From Pseudomonas sp. G34 (GTDB lineage: Bacteria; Pseudomonadota; Gammaproteobacteria; Pseudomonadales; Pseudomonadaceae): DNA of 64,000 nucleotides. The notes under the pieces were generated by a model. That model was given only the letters and a program-made list of their open reading frames with translations, did not search any database and was not told the origin of the DNA. The DNA lies in NCBI RefSeq assembly GCF_031119625.1, contig NZ_JAVHZV010000016.1:243571-307570 (forward strand). Reading direction: 5' to 3'. Positions 9,847 to 18,040 of this stretch are shown one piece after another. A program made the position numbers and the translations under genes. Position 1 is the stretch's first letter; each line of letters begins with the position of its first letter.

Positions 9847-11172
9847 ATGACCACCACCGCCACCCCGAAAGTTGGGTTCGTCTCCCTTGGCTGCCCGAAA
9901 GCCCTGGTCGATTCCGAACGCATCCTGACCCAACTGCGCATGGAAGGTTATGAGGTCGTGCCGACCTATCAGGACGCCGACGTGGTGGTGGTCAACACCT
10001 GCGGCTTCATCGACAGCGCCAAGGCCGAGTCCCTGGAAGTGATCGGCGAAGCGATCAAGGAAAACGGCAAGGTCATCGTCACCGGCTGCATGGGCGTCGA
10101 AGAAGGCAGCATCCGTGACGTGCACCCCAGCGTGCTGTCGGTCACCGGCCCACAGCAGTACGAGCAGGTGGTCAACGCCGTGCACGAGGTAGTGCCGCCG
10201 CGCCAGGACCACAACCCGCTGATCGATCTGGTGCCGCCGCAAGGCGTCAAGCTCACCCCGCGCCACTACGCCTACCTGAAGATTTCCGAAGGCTGCAACC
10301 ACAGCTGCAGCTTCTGCATCATCCCCTCGATGCGCGGCAAGCTGGTCAGCCGTCCGGTCGGCGACGTGCTGGGCGAGGCCGAGCGCCTGGTCAAGGCCGG
10401 CGTCAAGGAACTGCTGGTGATCAGCCAGGACACCAGCGCCTACGGCGTCGACCTCAAGTACAAGACCGACTTCTGGAACGGCCAGCCGGTCAAGACGCGC
10501 ATGAAAGAGCTCTGCGAAGCGCTCTCCAGCATGGGCGTGTGGGTGCGCCTGCACTACGTGTACCCCTACCCCAACGTCGACGACATCATCCCGCTGATGG
10601 CTGCCGGCAAGCTGCTGCCGTACCTGGACATCCCCTTCCAGCACGCCAGCCCGCGCGTCCTCAAGCTGATGAAGCGCCCGGCCTTCGAAGACCGCACCCT
10701 GGCGCGCATCAAATCCTGGCGCGAGCAGTGCCCGGACCTGACCATCCGCTCGACCTTCATCGTCGGCTTCCCCGGCGAAACCGAAGAAGACTTCCAGTAC
10801 CTGCTCGACTGGCTGACCGAAGCCCAGCTCGACCGCGTCGGCTGCTTCCAGTACTCGCCAGTAGAAGGTGCGCCAGCCAACGACCTGGACGTCGACATCG
10901 TGCCCGATGACGTTAAACAGGATCGCTGGGATCGCTTCATGGCCCACCAACAGGCCATCAGCACCGCTCGCCTGCAGATGAAGATCGGCCGCGAAATGGA
11001 CGTGCTGATCGACGAAGTCGACGACCAGGGCGCCGTCGCCCGCTCCTGGGCCGACGCCCCGGAAATCGACGGCAGCGTGTTTATCGAAGGCACCGACTTC
11101 CAGCCAGGCGACAAGGTGCGCGTACGCATCGTCGATGCCGATGAATACGATATGTGGGCTGAGCGGGTTTAA
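9847..11172 (+). CDS. rimO: Ribosomal protein uS12 (S12) methylthiotransferase RimO
   Basis: A 441-residue radical-SAM enzyme that adds a methylthio group to the conserved aspartate of ribosomal protein S12. The N-terminal UPF0004 domain has its three cluster cysteines (LGCPK, NTCGF, TGCMG). The radical-SAM motif CNHSCSFC binds the second iron-sulfur cluster, and a TRAM domain forms the C-terminus. The start is the ATG at 9847, which gives the conserved N-terminus [19 protein letters not shown]; an in-frame ATG at 9793 would add 18 residues not found in the family. It is followed by a strong terminator and then by the integron. Confidence 0.97.
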   Translation: MTTTATPKVGFVSLGCPKALVDSERILTQLRMEGYEVVPTYQDADVVVVNTCGFIDSAKAESLEVIGEAIKENGKVIVTGCMGVEEGSIRDVHPSVLSVTGPQQYEQVVNAVHEVVPPRQDHNPLIDLVPPQGVKLTPRHYAYLKISEGCNHSCSFCIIPSMRGKLVSRPVGDVLGEAERLVKAGVKELLVISQDTSAYGVDLKYKTDFWNGQPVKTRMKELCEALSSMGVWVRLHYVYPYPNVDDIIPLMAAGKLLPYLDIPFQHASPRVLKLMKRPAFEDRTLARIKSWREQCPDLTIRSTFIVGFPGETEEDFQYLLDWLTEAQLDRVGCFQYSPVEGAPANDLDVDIVPDDVKQDRWDRFMAHQQAISTARLQMKIGREMDVLIDEVDDQGAVARSWADAPEIDGSVFIEGTDFQPGDKVRVRIVDADEYDMWAERV

Positions 11173-11191
11173 TCCCTCGCCCTACCGTGCT

Positions 11192-11225
11192 CAATAAAAA
11201 ACCTGCGCTTGCAGGTTTTTTATTG
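11192..11225. terminator. Bidirectional terminator between rimO and the integron
   Basis: A perfect 15-base inverted repeat (CAATAAAAAACCTGC / GCAGGTTTTTTATTG) with loop GCTT. It has an A-run on one side and a T-run on the other, so it can end transcripts from both directions. The bases 11226-11443 between it and the integrase stop show no gene I can support. Confidence 0.9.
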
Positions 11226-11443
11226 GCTGCGCGACTTACGCCCTGCGCCTGAAAAGCAAGCGTTCGAATCAGTGCTCTTGCTGATCCAGCCAGACGATAT
11301 TCAGCACCAGCGTCCAGGGTGAACATCGCGCAGCCCGACGACCACGATGGTGAATGAGAACAGCGCCGGCTACGCGCCCAGATCCACCCCGCTCGCTGGC
11401 TGATGCGAGGCCATGGCGGCGGTACGTTCGGGCTACCGGTTGC

Positions 11444-12409
11444 TCACCCCAACGGGCTGACGACACCGGCAAAGCCTTGCCCCAGAACGTGGGTGTAAAT
11501 CTGCGTCGTGCGTACATCAGCATGGCCAAGCAGTGTTTGTACGGTTCGAATATCACTGCCACGGCGCAGCAACTCGGTGGCAAAGCTGTGGCGAAAGGTA
11601 TGGCAGCTTGCCGGTTTGTGCAGTGCGCTGCGGCGCACGGCTTGCCGAACGGCCTTCTGGATGGATGTAACATGAATGTGATGACGAACGACGTGGCCAT
11701 CTTCGTCCATGCAGAGCGCGCTGGATGGAAACAGCCATTGCCATTCGAACGAATGACCGGCATCGGGGTACTTGCGTCGTAGGGCGAAGGGCAGACTGAC
11801 CGGCTGCCGGTAAAACGCATCTTTGTGCTTCCATGCGTCGAACATACGCTGCCTACGCTCCAGTAGTGGAGTGATCAGTGAGCCTGGCAGCAGCGTCGTG
11901 CGGTCTTTTGCCCCCTTGCCGTCATGTACGGTCAGCACCTGGCGCTCGAAATCCACATCCTTGATACGCAGCCGCGCAGCCTCCACCACGCGTAAACCTG
12001 CGCCATACATCAAAGAAGCTAGCAGTTGATAAGGCTGACCGAGCAACGCGATTAACGCTGTTGCTTCGGCATGCGTCAGTACACAGGGAATACGCTGAGA
12101 GCGCTTGGCCCGCACCACCTCACCAACCTGACCGAGTGGTTGTTCCAAAACCCTTGCGTAGAGAAAGACCAATGCATTGAGAGCCAGATTCTGAGTAGCA
12201 GCCGCGACCTTGCGCTCCACTGCCAGCCAGGTCAAAAATGCATTGACCTCGGTGGTCCCTAGCTCCAACGGATGACGTAACCCATTGAAGCGAATGAAAT
12301 AACGAATCCAGTACCAATACGACTTTTCGGTTCGGATGCTGTAATGATGCGTGCGCATCACGGCTGTTACCTGCTCACGCAGGCGTGGCTTGGCGGGAGG
12401 ACTGTCCAT
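11444..12409 (-). CDS. intI: Integron integrase IntI (tyrosine recombinase)
   Basis: A 321-residue tyrosine recombinase. It has the catalytic residues of the family: Arg140 ([12 protein letters not shown]), a beta-hairpin lysine in GKGAKDR, the HTFRHSF box, His296 ([10 protein letters not shown]) and nucleophile Tyr305 (QIYTHV). Between the second and third boxes it has the extra segment found only in integron integrases (residues about 205-235, including FEWQWLFPS). That segment recognises the flipped-out bases of single-stranded attC hairpins. The frame is intact and full length, so the enzyme is probably active; the identical cassette copies elsewhere in the array agree with that. A LexA box lies directly upstream. 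Confidence 0.97.
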   Translation of the reverse strand: MDSPPAKPRLREQVTAVMRTHHYSIRTEKSYWYWIRYFIRFNGLRHPLELGTTEVNAFLTWLAVERKVAAATQNLALNALVFLYARVLEQPLGQVGEVVRAKRSQRIPCVLTHAEATALIALLGQPYQLLASLMYGAGLRVVEAARLRIKDVDFERQVLTVHDGKGAKDRTTLLPGSLITPLLERRQRMFDAWKHKDAFYRQPVSLPFALRRKYPDAGHSFEWQWLFPSSALCMDEDGHVVRHHIHVTSIQKAVRQAVRRSALHKPASCHTFRHSFATELLRRGSDIRTVQTLLGHADVRTTQIYTHVLGQGFAGVVSPLG

Positions 12410-12424
12410 GTCGATCTACCTGAG

Positions 12425-12440
12425 CTGTTTTTTTGTACAG
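12425..12440 (-). promoter_or_regulatory. LexA (SOS) box of the integrase promoter
   Basis: CTGT, eight bases, ACAG: a perfect match to the gammaproteobacterial LexA consensus CTGTN8ACAG. It lies 15 bases upstream of the intI start codon and just downstream of the proposed -10 box, where bound LexA would block the promoter. SOS control of integron integrases by LexA is established in other integrons. Confidence 0.9.
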
Positions 12441-12441
12441 T

Positions 12442-12471
12442 AGTAATGGATGAGCTAAAAGCGGAAGTCAA
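12442..12471 (-). promoter_or_regulatory. Candidate intI promoter
   Basis: On the minus strand, TTGACT (12471-12466) is followed after 18 bases by ATTACT (12447-12442), directly before the LexA box. Confidence 0.5.
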
Positions 12472-12549
12472 GCGAATACCGGCTGCCGTCAGCAGAGACC
12501 GTATAAATGATTGATTAAGATAGATTTTTTATTTATGTGATGGCGATCG

Positions 12550-12615
12550 ATGCGTACTTATATAGAACGCTCTACTATTGCGTTAATGCAGAATTCTATC
12601 TAATCACTGTTATGT
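12550..12615 (+). other. attI recombination site (crossover between G12609 and T12610)
   Basis: GTTATGT at 12609-12615 fits the core GTTRRRY apart from the T at position 5, a form shared by several cassette ends here. The first attC carries the complementary ACATAAC, so this is where cassette 1 begins. The left limit is a guess at the usual 60-65 bp size of attI. A cassette promoter (Pc) probably lies in the AT-rich 12480-12600 region, but I cannot pick boxes with confidence. Confidence 0.75.
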
Positions 12616-12768
12616 GTAAGGAGTGCATTTAGGCCGATAGGGGTAATAGGTGGGGGACTGACAGTCCCTGTGGCGCTTGTTGGCTCTGTAGCCCTTCTGC
12701 TGGTTTTGTTGCGCTACGCAAGTATCAATTTGGTTCCTTCGGATCAAAACAACATTAAGGAGGTGTCT

Positions 12769-12873
12769 ATGGTGAAAACATTAACTGCTCGTACTCGTGT
12801 TCTCATAAGCTCGCTTTTTGAAACAACATGGGCTATTGGAGTCGGCGGCGTTGTAGGACACCTATTGGCCTAA
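12769..12873 (+). CDS. Cassette 1: 34-residue hydrophobic microprotein
   Basis: The ATG at 12769 follows AAGGAGGT (12757-12764), the best Shine-Dalgarno sequence in the array, which is why I choose it over an in-frame GTG at 12670 that has none. The product is 34 residues: a basic N-terminus (MVKTLTARTR), then a hydrophobic helix with glycines (WAIGVGGVVGHLL). It could be a small single-pass membrane protein. The frame is open upstream to about 12616 with a hydrophobic reading (ALVGSVALLLVLL), so a longer protein from a non-ATG start is possible. I recognise no family. It shares the first cassette with the KTSC-like gene, 32 bases upstream of it. Confidence 0.5.
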   Translation: MVKTLTARTRVLISSLFETTWAIGVGGVVGHLLA

Positions 12874-12905
12874 GTGCATTCAAATAAAAATCAGGAGCAA
12901 TGACT

Positions 12906-13133
12906 ATGGAAAGGTACAAGAATCTAGGCGGCGATTCTGGCGTGGCTTTTTATGAGATAGGGCACGACTCGATAACCGTGCAATTCACAACTGGCGCAAC
13001 ATACCTATACAACTACCGAAGCGCGGGCCAGCAACACATAGAGCAAATGAAGTCCTTGGCCATCGCCGGCCACGGGCTTAATGGCTACATAAAAATATAT
13101 GTCAACCGAGGTTATGCCTCGAAATTGCGGTAA
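12906..13133 (+). CDS. Cassette 1: KTSC-domain-like small protein
   Basis: A 75-residue protein. I chose the ATG at 12906 because AGGAG (12893-12897) is eight bases before it; the in-frame ATG at 12900 is only two bases from that site. The pattern of beta strands (FYEIGHDSITVQFTTGATYLYNY) followed by a helix and a C-terminal YIKIYVNRGYASKL resembles the KTSC domain, a small domain of unknown role sometimes found at the C-terminus of lysyl-tRNA synthetases and nucleases. Cassette 20 encodes a second, clearer KTSC protein. The function is unknown. Confidence 0.65.
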   Translation: MERYKNLGGDSGVAFYEIGHDSITVQFTTGATYLYNYRSAGQQHIEQMKSLAIAGHGLNGYIKIYVNRGYASKLR

Positions 13134-13134
13134 C

Positions 13135-13210
13135 ACATAACAACTGGTTCAAATCGCTCGCTCCGCTCGCTGGGACGGGCTAAAGCCCGCCCCTTAACCA
13201 AACGTTAGGC
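13135..13210 (+). repeat. attC of cassette 1 (76 bp)
   Basis: 5' core ACATAAC, 3' core GTTAGGC with crossover after G13204. The 5' core is complementary to the cassette's first bases at 12610. Standard stem of the array. Confidence 0.93.
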
Positions 13211-13224
13211 AACCAAAACAGAAC

Positions 13225-13545
13225 ATGAACAACCTTGAATTAGTGGCCGCCCTCAAAGCACTTCCAGATGAAGATTTGGCGCTGGTGCTTGGCAGCGTTC
13301 TTCCCGAACGCAATCCTTTTTCCAAAGAGCCAGAAGTGGTTAGCTCCAAAATGTTTCTTGGCATATACACGGAGTACACAGACGAGAGCTCAATTAGCAT
13401 TGTGGCCTATCCTAAGGATGGCGAACACGGACCTTATTGGGGGTTCTGTCAATCTGCTGAGTCACCAATTTCAGGCATAAACTTCGTTTCGTCTCAGAAG
13501 CAAGCCATATCGCCACTGGACGAAACAATAATACATCTTACATAG
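13225..13545 (+). CDS. Cassette 2: hypothetical protein, first of two identical copies
   Basis: A 106-residue soluble protein, MNNLELVAALKALPDED at the start and IIHLT at the end. I recognise no domain or catalytic motif. It has no signal peptide or membrane segment and is mildly acidic. The stop codon TAG abuts the attC core, a usual compact cassette layout. The whole 410 bp cassette (13205-13614) is repeated without any difference that I can see at 19811-20220. Expression probably depends on a promoter upstream in the array. Confidence 0.8.
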   Translation: MNNLELVAALKALPDEDLALVLGSVLPERNPFSKEPEVVSSKMFLGIYTEYTDESSISIVAYPKDGEHGPYWGFCQSAESPISGINFVSSQKQAISPLDETIIHLT

Positions 13546-13620
13546 CCTAACAAATGGTTCAAATCGTTCGCTTCGCTCTCTGGGACGGGCTAAAGCCCGC
13601 CCCTTAACCAAACGTTAGGC
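13545..13620 (+). repeat. attC of cassette 2 (76 bp)
   Basis: Cores GCCTAAC and GTTAGGC; crossover after G13614. It carries CTCTCTGGG where most copies have CTCACTGGG, a change shared only with the duplicate cassette. Confidence 0.93.
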
Positions 13621-13639
13621 ATCCGAGAACGGACTAGAA

Positions 13640-14698
13640 ATGCTTTCAGCACGCGAATTTTACTATTCAGAAATCGCGCCAGATGAGGCCGGAAAGAACT
13701 ATCAACAGGCCCATCAGAGCGCAATTTACGATGAGAAAAGCTCCAAGGAAGACCTAAGCAATATTGTTGGGCACGTACCAAATCTGAGCAATGACATCCT
13801 GATTGAAAGCTATATTGAGAATTTTATCGCGAGCACATCGGGAACGTTTTCAGACAGTATTTCTCGTATGTTCGTGGCTAAACGAAAAGATTTCTTAGCT
13901 AACGCTGGAGCAATTCATGCTGGGGGACGATTCGAAGGGGATTTGGTTTTCTTCTACGTAGGGCTATCCGATCTTTGTTTTCAGTATGCAATTCTCTTCG
14001 GGGAATTCATAAATCTTTGTGCGTTACGTCAGGAGCTCCCGGATGATTCTGAGGATGTCCTGCTGTCAATGGCTGGAGTCGTAAAAGGCCTAAATAAGCT
14101 TGCAAACGCGCAGTTGGAGTGGGGAATAAACGGCAACGAGATACGACTTAAAGATGAAACATTGATATATCCATCAGATCATCTCGCGGACAACGCTGCC
14201 AGAATTGCAACTCTCATGGATCGCGTAGTGCTTGGCCACGAAATAGCTCATCACCTACTAGGCCATACTGGACGAGACGCAACAACCTCTGAACTGCTGG
14301 AAATCCGTATTGCTCCTTTTCTAAATCAGGGATTGTCCGCAAAACATCGTAAAGAGATTGAAGCTGATTTATTGGGTCTAGCGCTCCCTCTCTGGTCCAC
14401 GTTTGGCGATAGCTCGGATCAGGCTGAGTTTGAGGTAGCGCTAGGGGCATTGCTCTTCTACACCGTTATTTCACATTTAAAGTGCAGCATGTTTTTGGAG
14501 TCAGAATCACATCCGTCTGCCGCTACCCGGTACAATCATGTGCTCAAGTTCATTCGCACACACTTCAAGCTCCCAGTCCTAGATTCATTGATTGATGATA
14601 TAGAGCGTTTTCAAGCGCTGCTATTTGCAACTCAGGACAGGGGGCTTGGACTTATGCAAAAGCATAGACTTTCAACTAATGGCGAGCGGAATGCCTAA
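13640..14698 (+). CDS. Cassette 3: zinc-metalloprotease-like protein (HEIAH ... EIEAD)
   Basis: A 352-residue protein, the largest in the array. LGHEIAHHLLGH puts a zinc-binding HExxH at residues 200-204, and about 35 residues later comes KEIEADLLGLAL, the ExEAD-type third-ligand motif of gluzincin peptidases such as the M48 and ImmA/IrrE-like groups. I see no signal peptide, and few segments are hydrophobic enough for membrane helices, so the protein is probably cytoplasmic. Such peptidases often cleave a repressor or partner protein; no partner gene is in this cassette. The stop overlaps the attC core. The fold assignment comes from these motifs alone. Confidence 0.75.
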   Translation: MLSAREFYYSEIAPDEAGKNYQQAHQSAIYDEKSSKEDLSNIVGHVPNLSNDILIESYIENFIASTSGTFSDSISRMFVAKRKDFLANAGAIHAGGRFEGDLVFFYVGLSDLCFQYAILFGEFINLCALRQELPDDSEDVLLSMAGVVKGLNKLANAQLEWGINGNEIRLKDETLIYPSDHLADNAARIATLMDRVVLGHEIAHHLLGHTGRDATTSELLEIRIAPFLNQGLSAKHRKEIEADLLGLALPLWSTFGDSSDQAEFEVALGALLFYTVISHLKCSMFLESESHPSAATRYNHVLKFIRTHFKLPVLDSLIDDIERFQALLFATQDRGLGLMQKHRLSTNGERNA

Positions 14699-14769
14699 CA
14701 AGGCGCTCAAATCGCTCACTTCGTTCACTGGGACGGGCTAAAGCCCGCCCCTTAGCTTTATCGTTATGC
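14693..14769 (+). repeat. attC of cassette 3 (77 bp, variant arm)
   Basis: Cores GCCTAAC and GTTATGC. It keeps the central stem but has outer arms AAGGCGCTCAAATCG and CTTAGCTTTATCG instead of the usual TGGTTCAAATCG and CTTAACCAAACG. The same variant recurs in cassettes 20 and 21. Confidence 0.9.
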
Positions 14770-14786
14770 ACTTATTGAGAAACCGT

Positions 14787-15416
14787 ATGGACATTGGAAA
14801 AATTGAAATAAAGCTGGATAAACGCTGGGAGCTACAAGATCTTTCCGTAGTCACCAAAGAATACGTTCAGCTATATAGCTTTTTCTATGTTCTCAAGTGC
14901 GTAGATGAGGGGATATACGTCGGGCTAGATTTTTCCACTTACCCATGGGGTGGCGGTTACAGTGTTGTTAATTTTTTCAAAGGTTCCTACGGCTTAACTC
15001 CAGATGAATACCGCCTCCAAATAAATAGAATTCAATATGCCTCTCCGGGTTTTATTGAGCTCAGTGGCGTTATAGCTATCGCTTCAGATGTTAGTATTTT
15101 AGTTAGTGCGCTATGCGCCTCAGCATTGGCCATCAACAAAACATACGACACAATAGTAAAAAGTTATCACAGAAGAAGGTTAGGCCATATCAAGGTTCAA
15201 GAGGCCGAGTCAAAATTAATGCAAGACGACATCGTATTTATACAGCAATCAATTAGGCGCCTATCTTCCGAATTCAACTTGCGTCCAGAACAAGTAAGTG
15301 CCGTACAAAAAATCACGAACGGAAATGAGCTTGTACAGTTGAAAATTCTTTTGGCACTATATCGTCGAGCCGAACCAATCCAAGAGCAGCAGTCGTCAGG
15401 AAAGGCACAGTTGTAA
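14787..15416 (+). CDS. Cassette 4: hypothetical protein with one hydrophobic segment
   Basis: A 209-residue protein. I prefer the ATG at 14787 (MDIGKIEIKLDKRW) over the in-frame ATG at 14766, which is part of the recombination core and has no ribosome-binding site. A small-residue-rich hydrophobic segment lies near the middle (VSILVSALCASALAI) and could be one membrane helix. The C-terminal third is helical and charged. I recognise no family. Confidence 0.75.
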   Translation: MDIGKIEIKLDKRWELQDLSVVTKEYVQLYSFFYVLKCVDEGIYVGLDFSTYPWGGGYSVVNFFKGSYGLTPDEYRLQINRIQYASPGFIELSGVIAIASDVSILVSALCASALAINKTYDTIVKSYHRRRLGHIKVQEAESKLMQDDIVFIQQSIRRLSSEFNLRPEQVSAVQKITNGNELVQLKILLALYRRAEPIQEQQSSGKAQL

Positions 15417-15418
15417 TT

Positions 15419-15494
15419 GCATAACAAATGGTTCAAATCGTTCGCTGTGCTCACTGGGACGGGCTAAAGCCCGCCCCTTAACCAAACGTTAGGC
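15419..15494 (+). repeat. attC of cassette 4 (76 bp)
   Basis: Cores GCATAAC and GTTAGGC; crossover after G15488. The 5' core is complementary to the cassette start TTATGC at 14764. Confidence 0.93.
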
Positions 15495-15512
15495 ACCAAG
15501 GGCAGAAATACT

Positions 15513-15956
15513 GTGGCCTCATACTTATCAGATGCAGCGAATCTAGCAACGGCGGCCGCAGTCATATTCGCCGCATGGCAGATATGGCTATCAAAAAAAC
15601 AAGCAGAAACTACGTTCGAAGATTCCCTAGCAAAGGAATATAGAGAACTAGCGGCAAGGCTACCGACTAAAGCATTACTTGGAGAGCCATTAACGGACGA
15701 GGAGTATGCTGCTAGCTTTGACGAAATGTATCATTACTTTGACCTTTGCAATGAGCAAGTATTTCTAAAGCAAACAAAACGCATTTCAAATAAAACCTGG
15801 AAGTTCTGGGAGGACGGAATGAAATCCAATATAAGCCGCCCTGCATTCGAACGCGCCTGGTCTGAAATTGCGGCTCGCTCAGAAAATGACTTCTCAGAAC
15901 TACGTTCAATTATTCCGCCTAAACCTCAGATACAGCCCAATGCAGTTGGAGCCTAA
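15513..15956 (+). CDS. Cassette 5: small membrane-anchored hypothetical protein
   Basis: A 147-residue protein starting at GTG 15513. The N-terminal helix (about residues 9-25, ATAAAVIFAAWQIWL) is probably a membrane anchor; the rest is cytosolic, charged and rich in aromatic residues (FEDSLAKEYRELAARLP, WKFWEDGMKSNISRP). Similar anchored proteins of unknown function are scattered through bacterial accessory regions, to my memory. The TAA stop lies inside the attC core GCCTAAC. Confidence 0.75.
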   Translation: MASYLSDAANLATAAAVIFAAWQIWLSKKQAETTFEDSLAKEYRELAARLPTKALLGEPLTDEEYAASFDEMYHYFDLCNEQVFLKQTKRISNKTWKFWEDGMKSNISRPAFERAWSEIAARSENDFSELRSIIPPKPQIQPNAVGA

Positions 15957-16027
15957 CAACTGGTTCAAGCCGCTCGCTTCGCTCACTCGGGACCGGCTAA
16001 AGCCGGCCCCTTAACCAAACGTTAGCC
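15951..16027 (+). repeat. attC of cassette 5 (77 bp, CCGG stem variant)
   Basis: Cores GCCTAAC and GTTAGCC. The central stem is GGGACCGGCTAAAGCCGGCCCC: both arms changed together (CGGG to CCGG, CCCG to CCGG), so pairing is kept. Cassette 6 has the same form. Confidence 0.92.
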
Positions 16028-16042
16028 GCTAAAGGTAAACCC

Positions 16043-16576
16043 ATGCTTGCAGAGTTAGCATCCGGATACGCATCAATCGTAGGGTTACTATCTGCATTCT
16101 CGGCGAGCCGAGATGGGAAAAATACAAAAGACTTCCAAAGCTTCATTGAGTGGCTAATAAAGCATAATCATGAAGAGCTGATATTAGAAATCCAGCAGAA
16201 TCAAAGCACCGCCATCTTCATTAAGGCCTTTTTGAACAAAGAGATCCCTGAAATTCAGTTGAAACTTGACTCCATTTTGGCTCTTGTACAAATAGTTATC
16301 GAACGCTTGCAGGAGCCTTCGGAGGCATCTTCAGAGCAGCACCCAGAGCATCACTACGCACAAAAAATTATTACGTTCATTTTCGAGAAATTTAAAAGCA
16401 ATAAATTCAAGTCAGAGAATTTCGATTACGCCCTTGAACTCACAATAGAGTCAATCCAAGGTCACCTGAAAAATTTCAACCATTACGTGCTTGAAGCCAT
16501 GGTAAGGGAATGCCTAACATCCAGGAGCTCTGCCACAGAAATTGTTCACAAGCATTGGAACAACTTAATTTCTTAA
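16043..16576 (+). CDS. Cassette 6: helical hypothetical protein
   Basis: A 177-residue protein that looks almost entirely helical, with charged amphipathic stretches (FQSFIEWLIKHNHEELILEIQQN) and two low-complexity charged parts. The start ATG follows AAAGGTAA. It has no membrane helix beyond a weakly hydrophobic N-terminus (LASGYASIVGLLSAF). I recognise no family; helical cassette proteins of this kind are often regulators or anti-phage components, but nothing here shows that. Confidence 0.75.
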   Translation: MLAELASGYASIVGLLSAFSASRDGKNTKDFQSFIEWLIKHNHEELILEIQQNQSTAIFIKAFLNKEIPEIQLKLDSILALVQIVIERLQEPSEASSEQHPEHHYAQKIITFIFEKFKSNKFKSENFDYALELTIESIQGHLKNFNHYVLEAMVRECLTSRSSATEIVHKHWNNLIS

Positions 16577-16592
16577 CTGAAACATCCGTAAC

Positions 16593-16669
16593 GGCTAACA
16601 ACTGGTTCAAGTCGTTCGCTTCGCTCACTCGGGACCGGCTAAAGCCGGCCCCTTAACCAAACGTTAGGC
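16593..16669 (+). repeat. attC of cassette 6 (77 bp, CCGG stem variant)
   Basis: Cores GGCTAAC and GTTAGGC; crossover after G16663. The 5' core is complementary to the cassette start TTAGCC. Same compensated stem as cassette 5. Confidence 0.92.
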
Positions 16670-16676
16670 ATTTTTC

Positions 16677-17159
16677 ATGGCATCGTTTCCGCAAATCCTC
16701 TTGAATCGACTCTGGCACTCTACTACGCCCGCACGCTATGAGCTGATTCTTGAAACCGGTGCCATACTTCCGGAGCCAAACATTCCGGATGCTTCCAGAT
16801 ATTGCACCGCGCAAGGGCCAAAACACTACCCGTATGTACGCACCCTAGGAGGAATTAGTCTCTTTGATTTCACCGATTTCAACCCGGACTCGTACAGCGA
16901 GAAATATGTAGCCAGTTGGTTTACCTTTGTGCCTATGAACAATAACGGCGGCAATAAAATCTGGATTGAAATCAATCGAGAGCTAGTTCAGGATTCATTA
17001 ATTGAAGGCATCGACCTAATAGATCAATGGAAACGAAATAATGCATATGGTCATAATGTAATGCCAATAATAGAAGTCGCACACATCGGCCCAATTGACA
17101 CCTCAAAATTTACTCAAGTACTCCAACACCTTGATTGTTCGTGGCAAAAAATCAGATAA
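16677..17159 (+). CDS. Cassette 7: hypothetical protein
   Basis: A 160-residue soluble protein starting 13 bases after the cassette boundary, with no clear ribosome-binding site. The N-terminal part (LWHSTTPARYELILETGAI) and the later TSWF-like segment (VASWFTFVPMNNNGGNKIWIEI) suggest a compact alpha/beta domain. The arrangement recalls the DUF-type proteins annotated with ADP-ribosyl or RES-like folds, but I cannot place it. It has no membrane helix or signal. Confidence 0.72.
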   Translation: MASFPQILLNRLWHSTTPARYELILETGAILPEPNIPDASRYCTAQGPKHYPYVRTLGGISLFDFTDFNPDSYSEKYVASWFTFVPMNNNGGNKIWIEINRELVQDSLIEGIDLIDQWKRNNAYGHNVMPIIEVAHIGPIDTSKFTQVLQHLDCSWQKIR

Positions 17160-17180
17160 CGGTTCAGATCGAGGCCCAAT

Positions 17181-17256
17181 GCCTAACAAATGGTTCAAAC
17201 CGTTCGCTTCGCTCACTGGGACGGGCTAAAGCCCGCCCCTTAACCAAACGTTAGGC
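17181..17256 (+). repeat. attC of cassette 7 (76 bp)
   Basis: Cores GCCTAAC and GTTAGGC; crossover after G17250. Standard stem. Confidence 0.93.
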
Positions 17257-17589
17257 GTAAGAGCAAAAACCGGGCAGGGAAGTTATGCGTTCAAATAACA
17301 ATTGGCTTTGTCAGTCTGCAAGTTCGCGTCGTTCGTTCGAGTCCGCGCCGAAACATTTGCACCAACAAACTCAAATACGCGTCGAGGTAGTAGGGCATTC
17401 CGCGTATGTCGAATTTTTGTATTCCCATGCGCTTTTACCGGAAGGTTTGCACGCGTATGCTCAAAGTCCAATATCCAGCAGCGAGTCGTTTCGTCAATTG
17501 CGCCCGGCGAGGCACCGAAGCCTAACCAGGCATTCAAGCCACTCGCTGCGCTCGTTGGGACGGGCTAAAGCCCGCCCCTTAATTTAGCG
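17251..17589 (+). other. Cassette 8: cassette without a convincing gene
   Basis: The 339 bp between crossovers G17250 and G17589 contain only overlapping weak frames: two on the plus strand that run on into the attC (starts at 17285 and 17302) and one on the minus strand whose ATG lies inside the attC. None ends at the attC core as the other cassette genes do. The sequence could be non-coding, a decayed gene, or carry a promoter or small RNA. The best candidate reading is the plus-strand ATG at 17285, preceded by AGGGAAG. Confidence 0.6.
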
Positions 17590-17595
17590 TTAGAG
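17520..17595 (+). repeat. attC of cassette 8 (76 bp, third arm type)
   Basis: Cores GCCTAAC and GTTAGAG. Outer arms CAGGCATTCAAGCC and CTTAATTTAGCG differ from both common types; the central GACGGGCTAAAGCCCGCC stem is kept. Confidence 0.88.
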
Positions 17596-17602
17596 GCTTA
17601 AA

Positions 17603-17965
17603 TTGATAACTCAGTATCTGATTGAGTACGGATACCATGCAGCGCTAGCCGTTTTTATTATCGCGGGTCTAGCTTTAGTTAAAGTAAAATACACCCTACC
17701 CGGATTAATAATTACTCTAAGCACATCAGCGATGATTGCACTTAGAATAATGCATGAAATTTCTTTCAGCCAAGATATGGTTTCATATGTAAATGATGAG
17801 CGTGGCAATATGATAGCTGCCAATATAAAAATGACCCCATGGCAAAACGCATCGTTAATTTTTGACCCGTTGGGGTTGTTGTTTGTTTCGCTCAGCTTAC
17901 TTTTATTAGCCAGTCAAACACGTAAAAAGATTAGCAAAGCAACTGAGCAGCCAGCCTCTAACTAG
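17603..17965 (+). CDS. Cassette 9: small integral membrane protein
   Basis: A 120-residue protein from a TTG start at 17603; GAGG at 17593-17596, part of the recombination core, is six bases before it. It has three likely membrane helices: residues 11-28 (ALAVFIIAGLALVKV), 33-49 and 91-109 (LGLLFVSLSLLLLAS). The tail is basic and polar. The TAA stop is part of the attC core CTCTAAC. Neither the fold nor the function is recognised. Confidence 0.7.
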   Translation: MITQYLIEYGYHAALAVFIIAGLALVKVKYTLPGLIITLSTSAMIALRIMHEISFSQDMVSYVNDERGNMIAANIKMTPWQNASLIFDPLGLLFVSLSLLLLASQTRKKISKATEQPASN

Positions 17966-18031
17966 TGGTTCAAACCGTTCGCTGCGCTCACTGGGACGGG
18001 CTGAAGCCCGCCCCTTAACCAAACGTTAGAA
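17956..18031 (+). repeat. attC of cassette 9 (76 bp)
   Basis: Cores CTCTAAC and GTTAGAA; crossover after G18025. The stem loop reads CTGAAG instead of CTAAAG. The 5' core is complementary to the cassette start TTAGAG. Confidence 0.93.
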
Positions 18032-18040
18032 GGACTCAAC

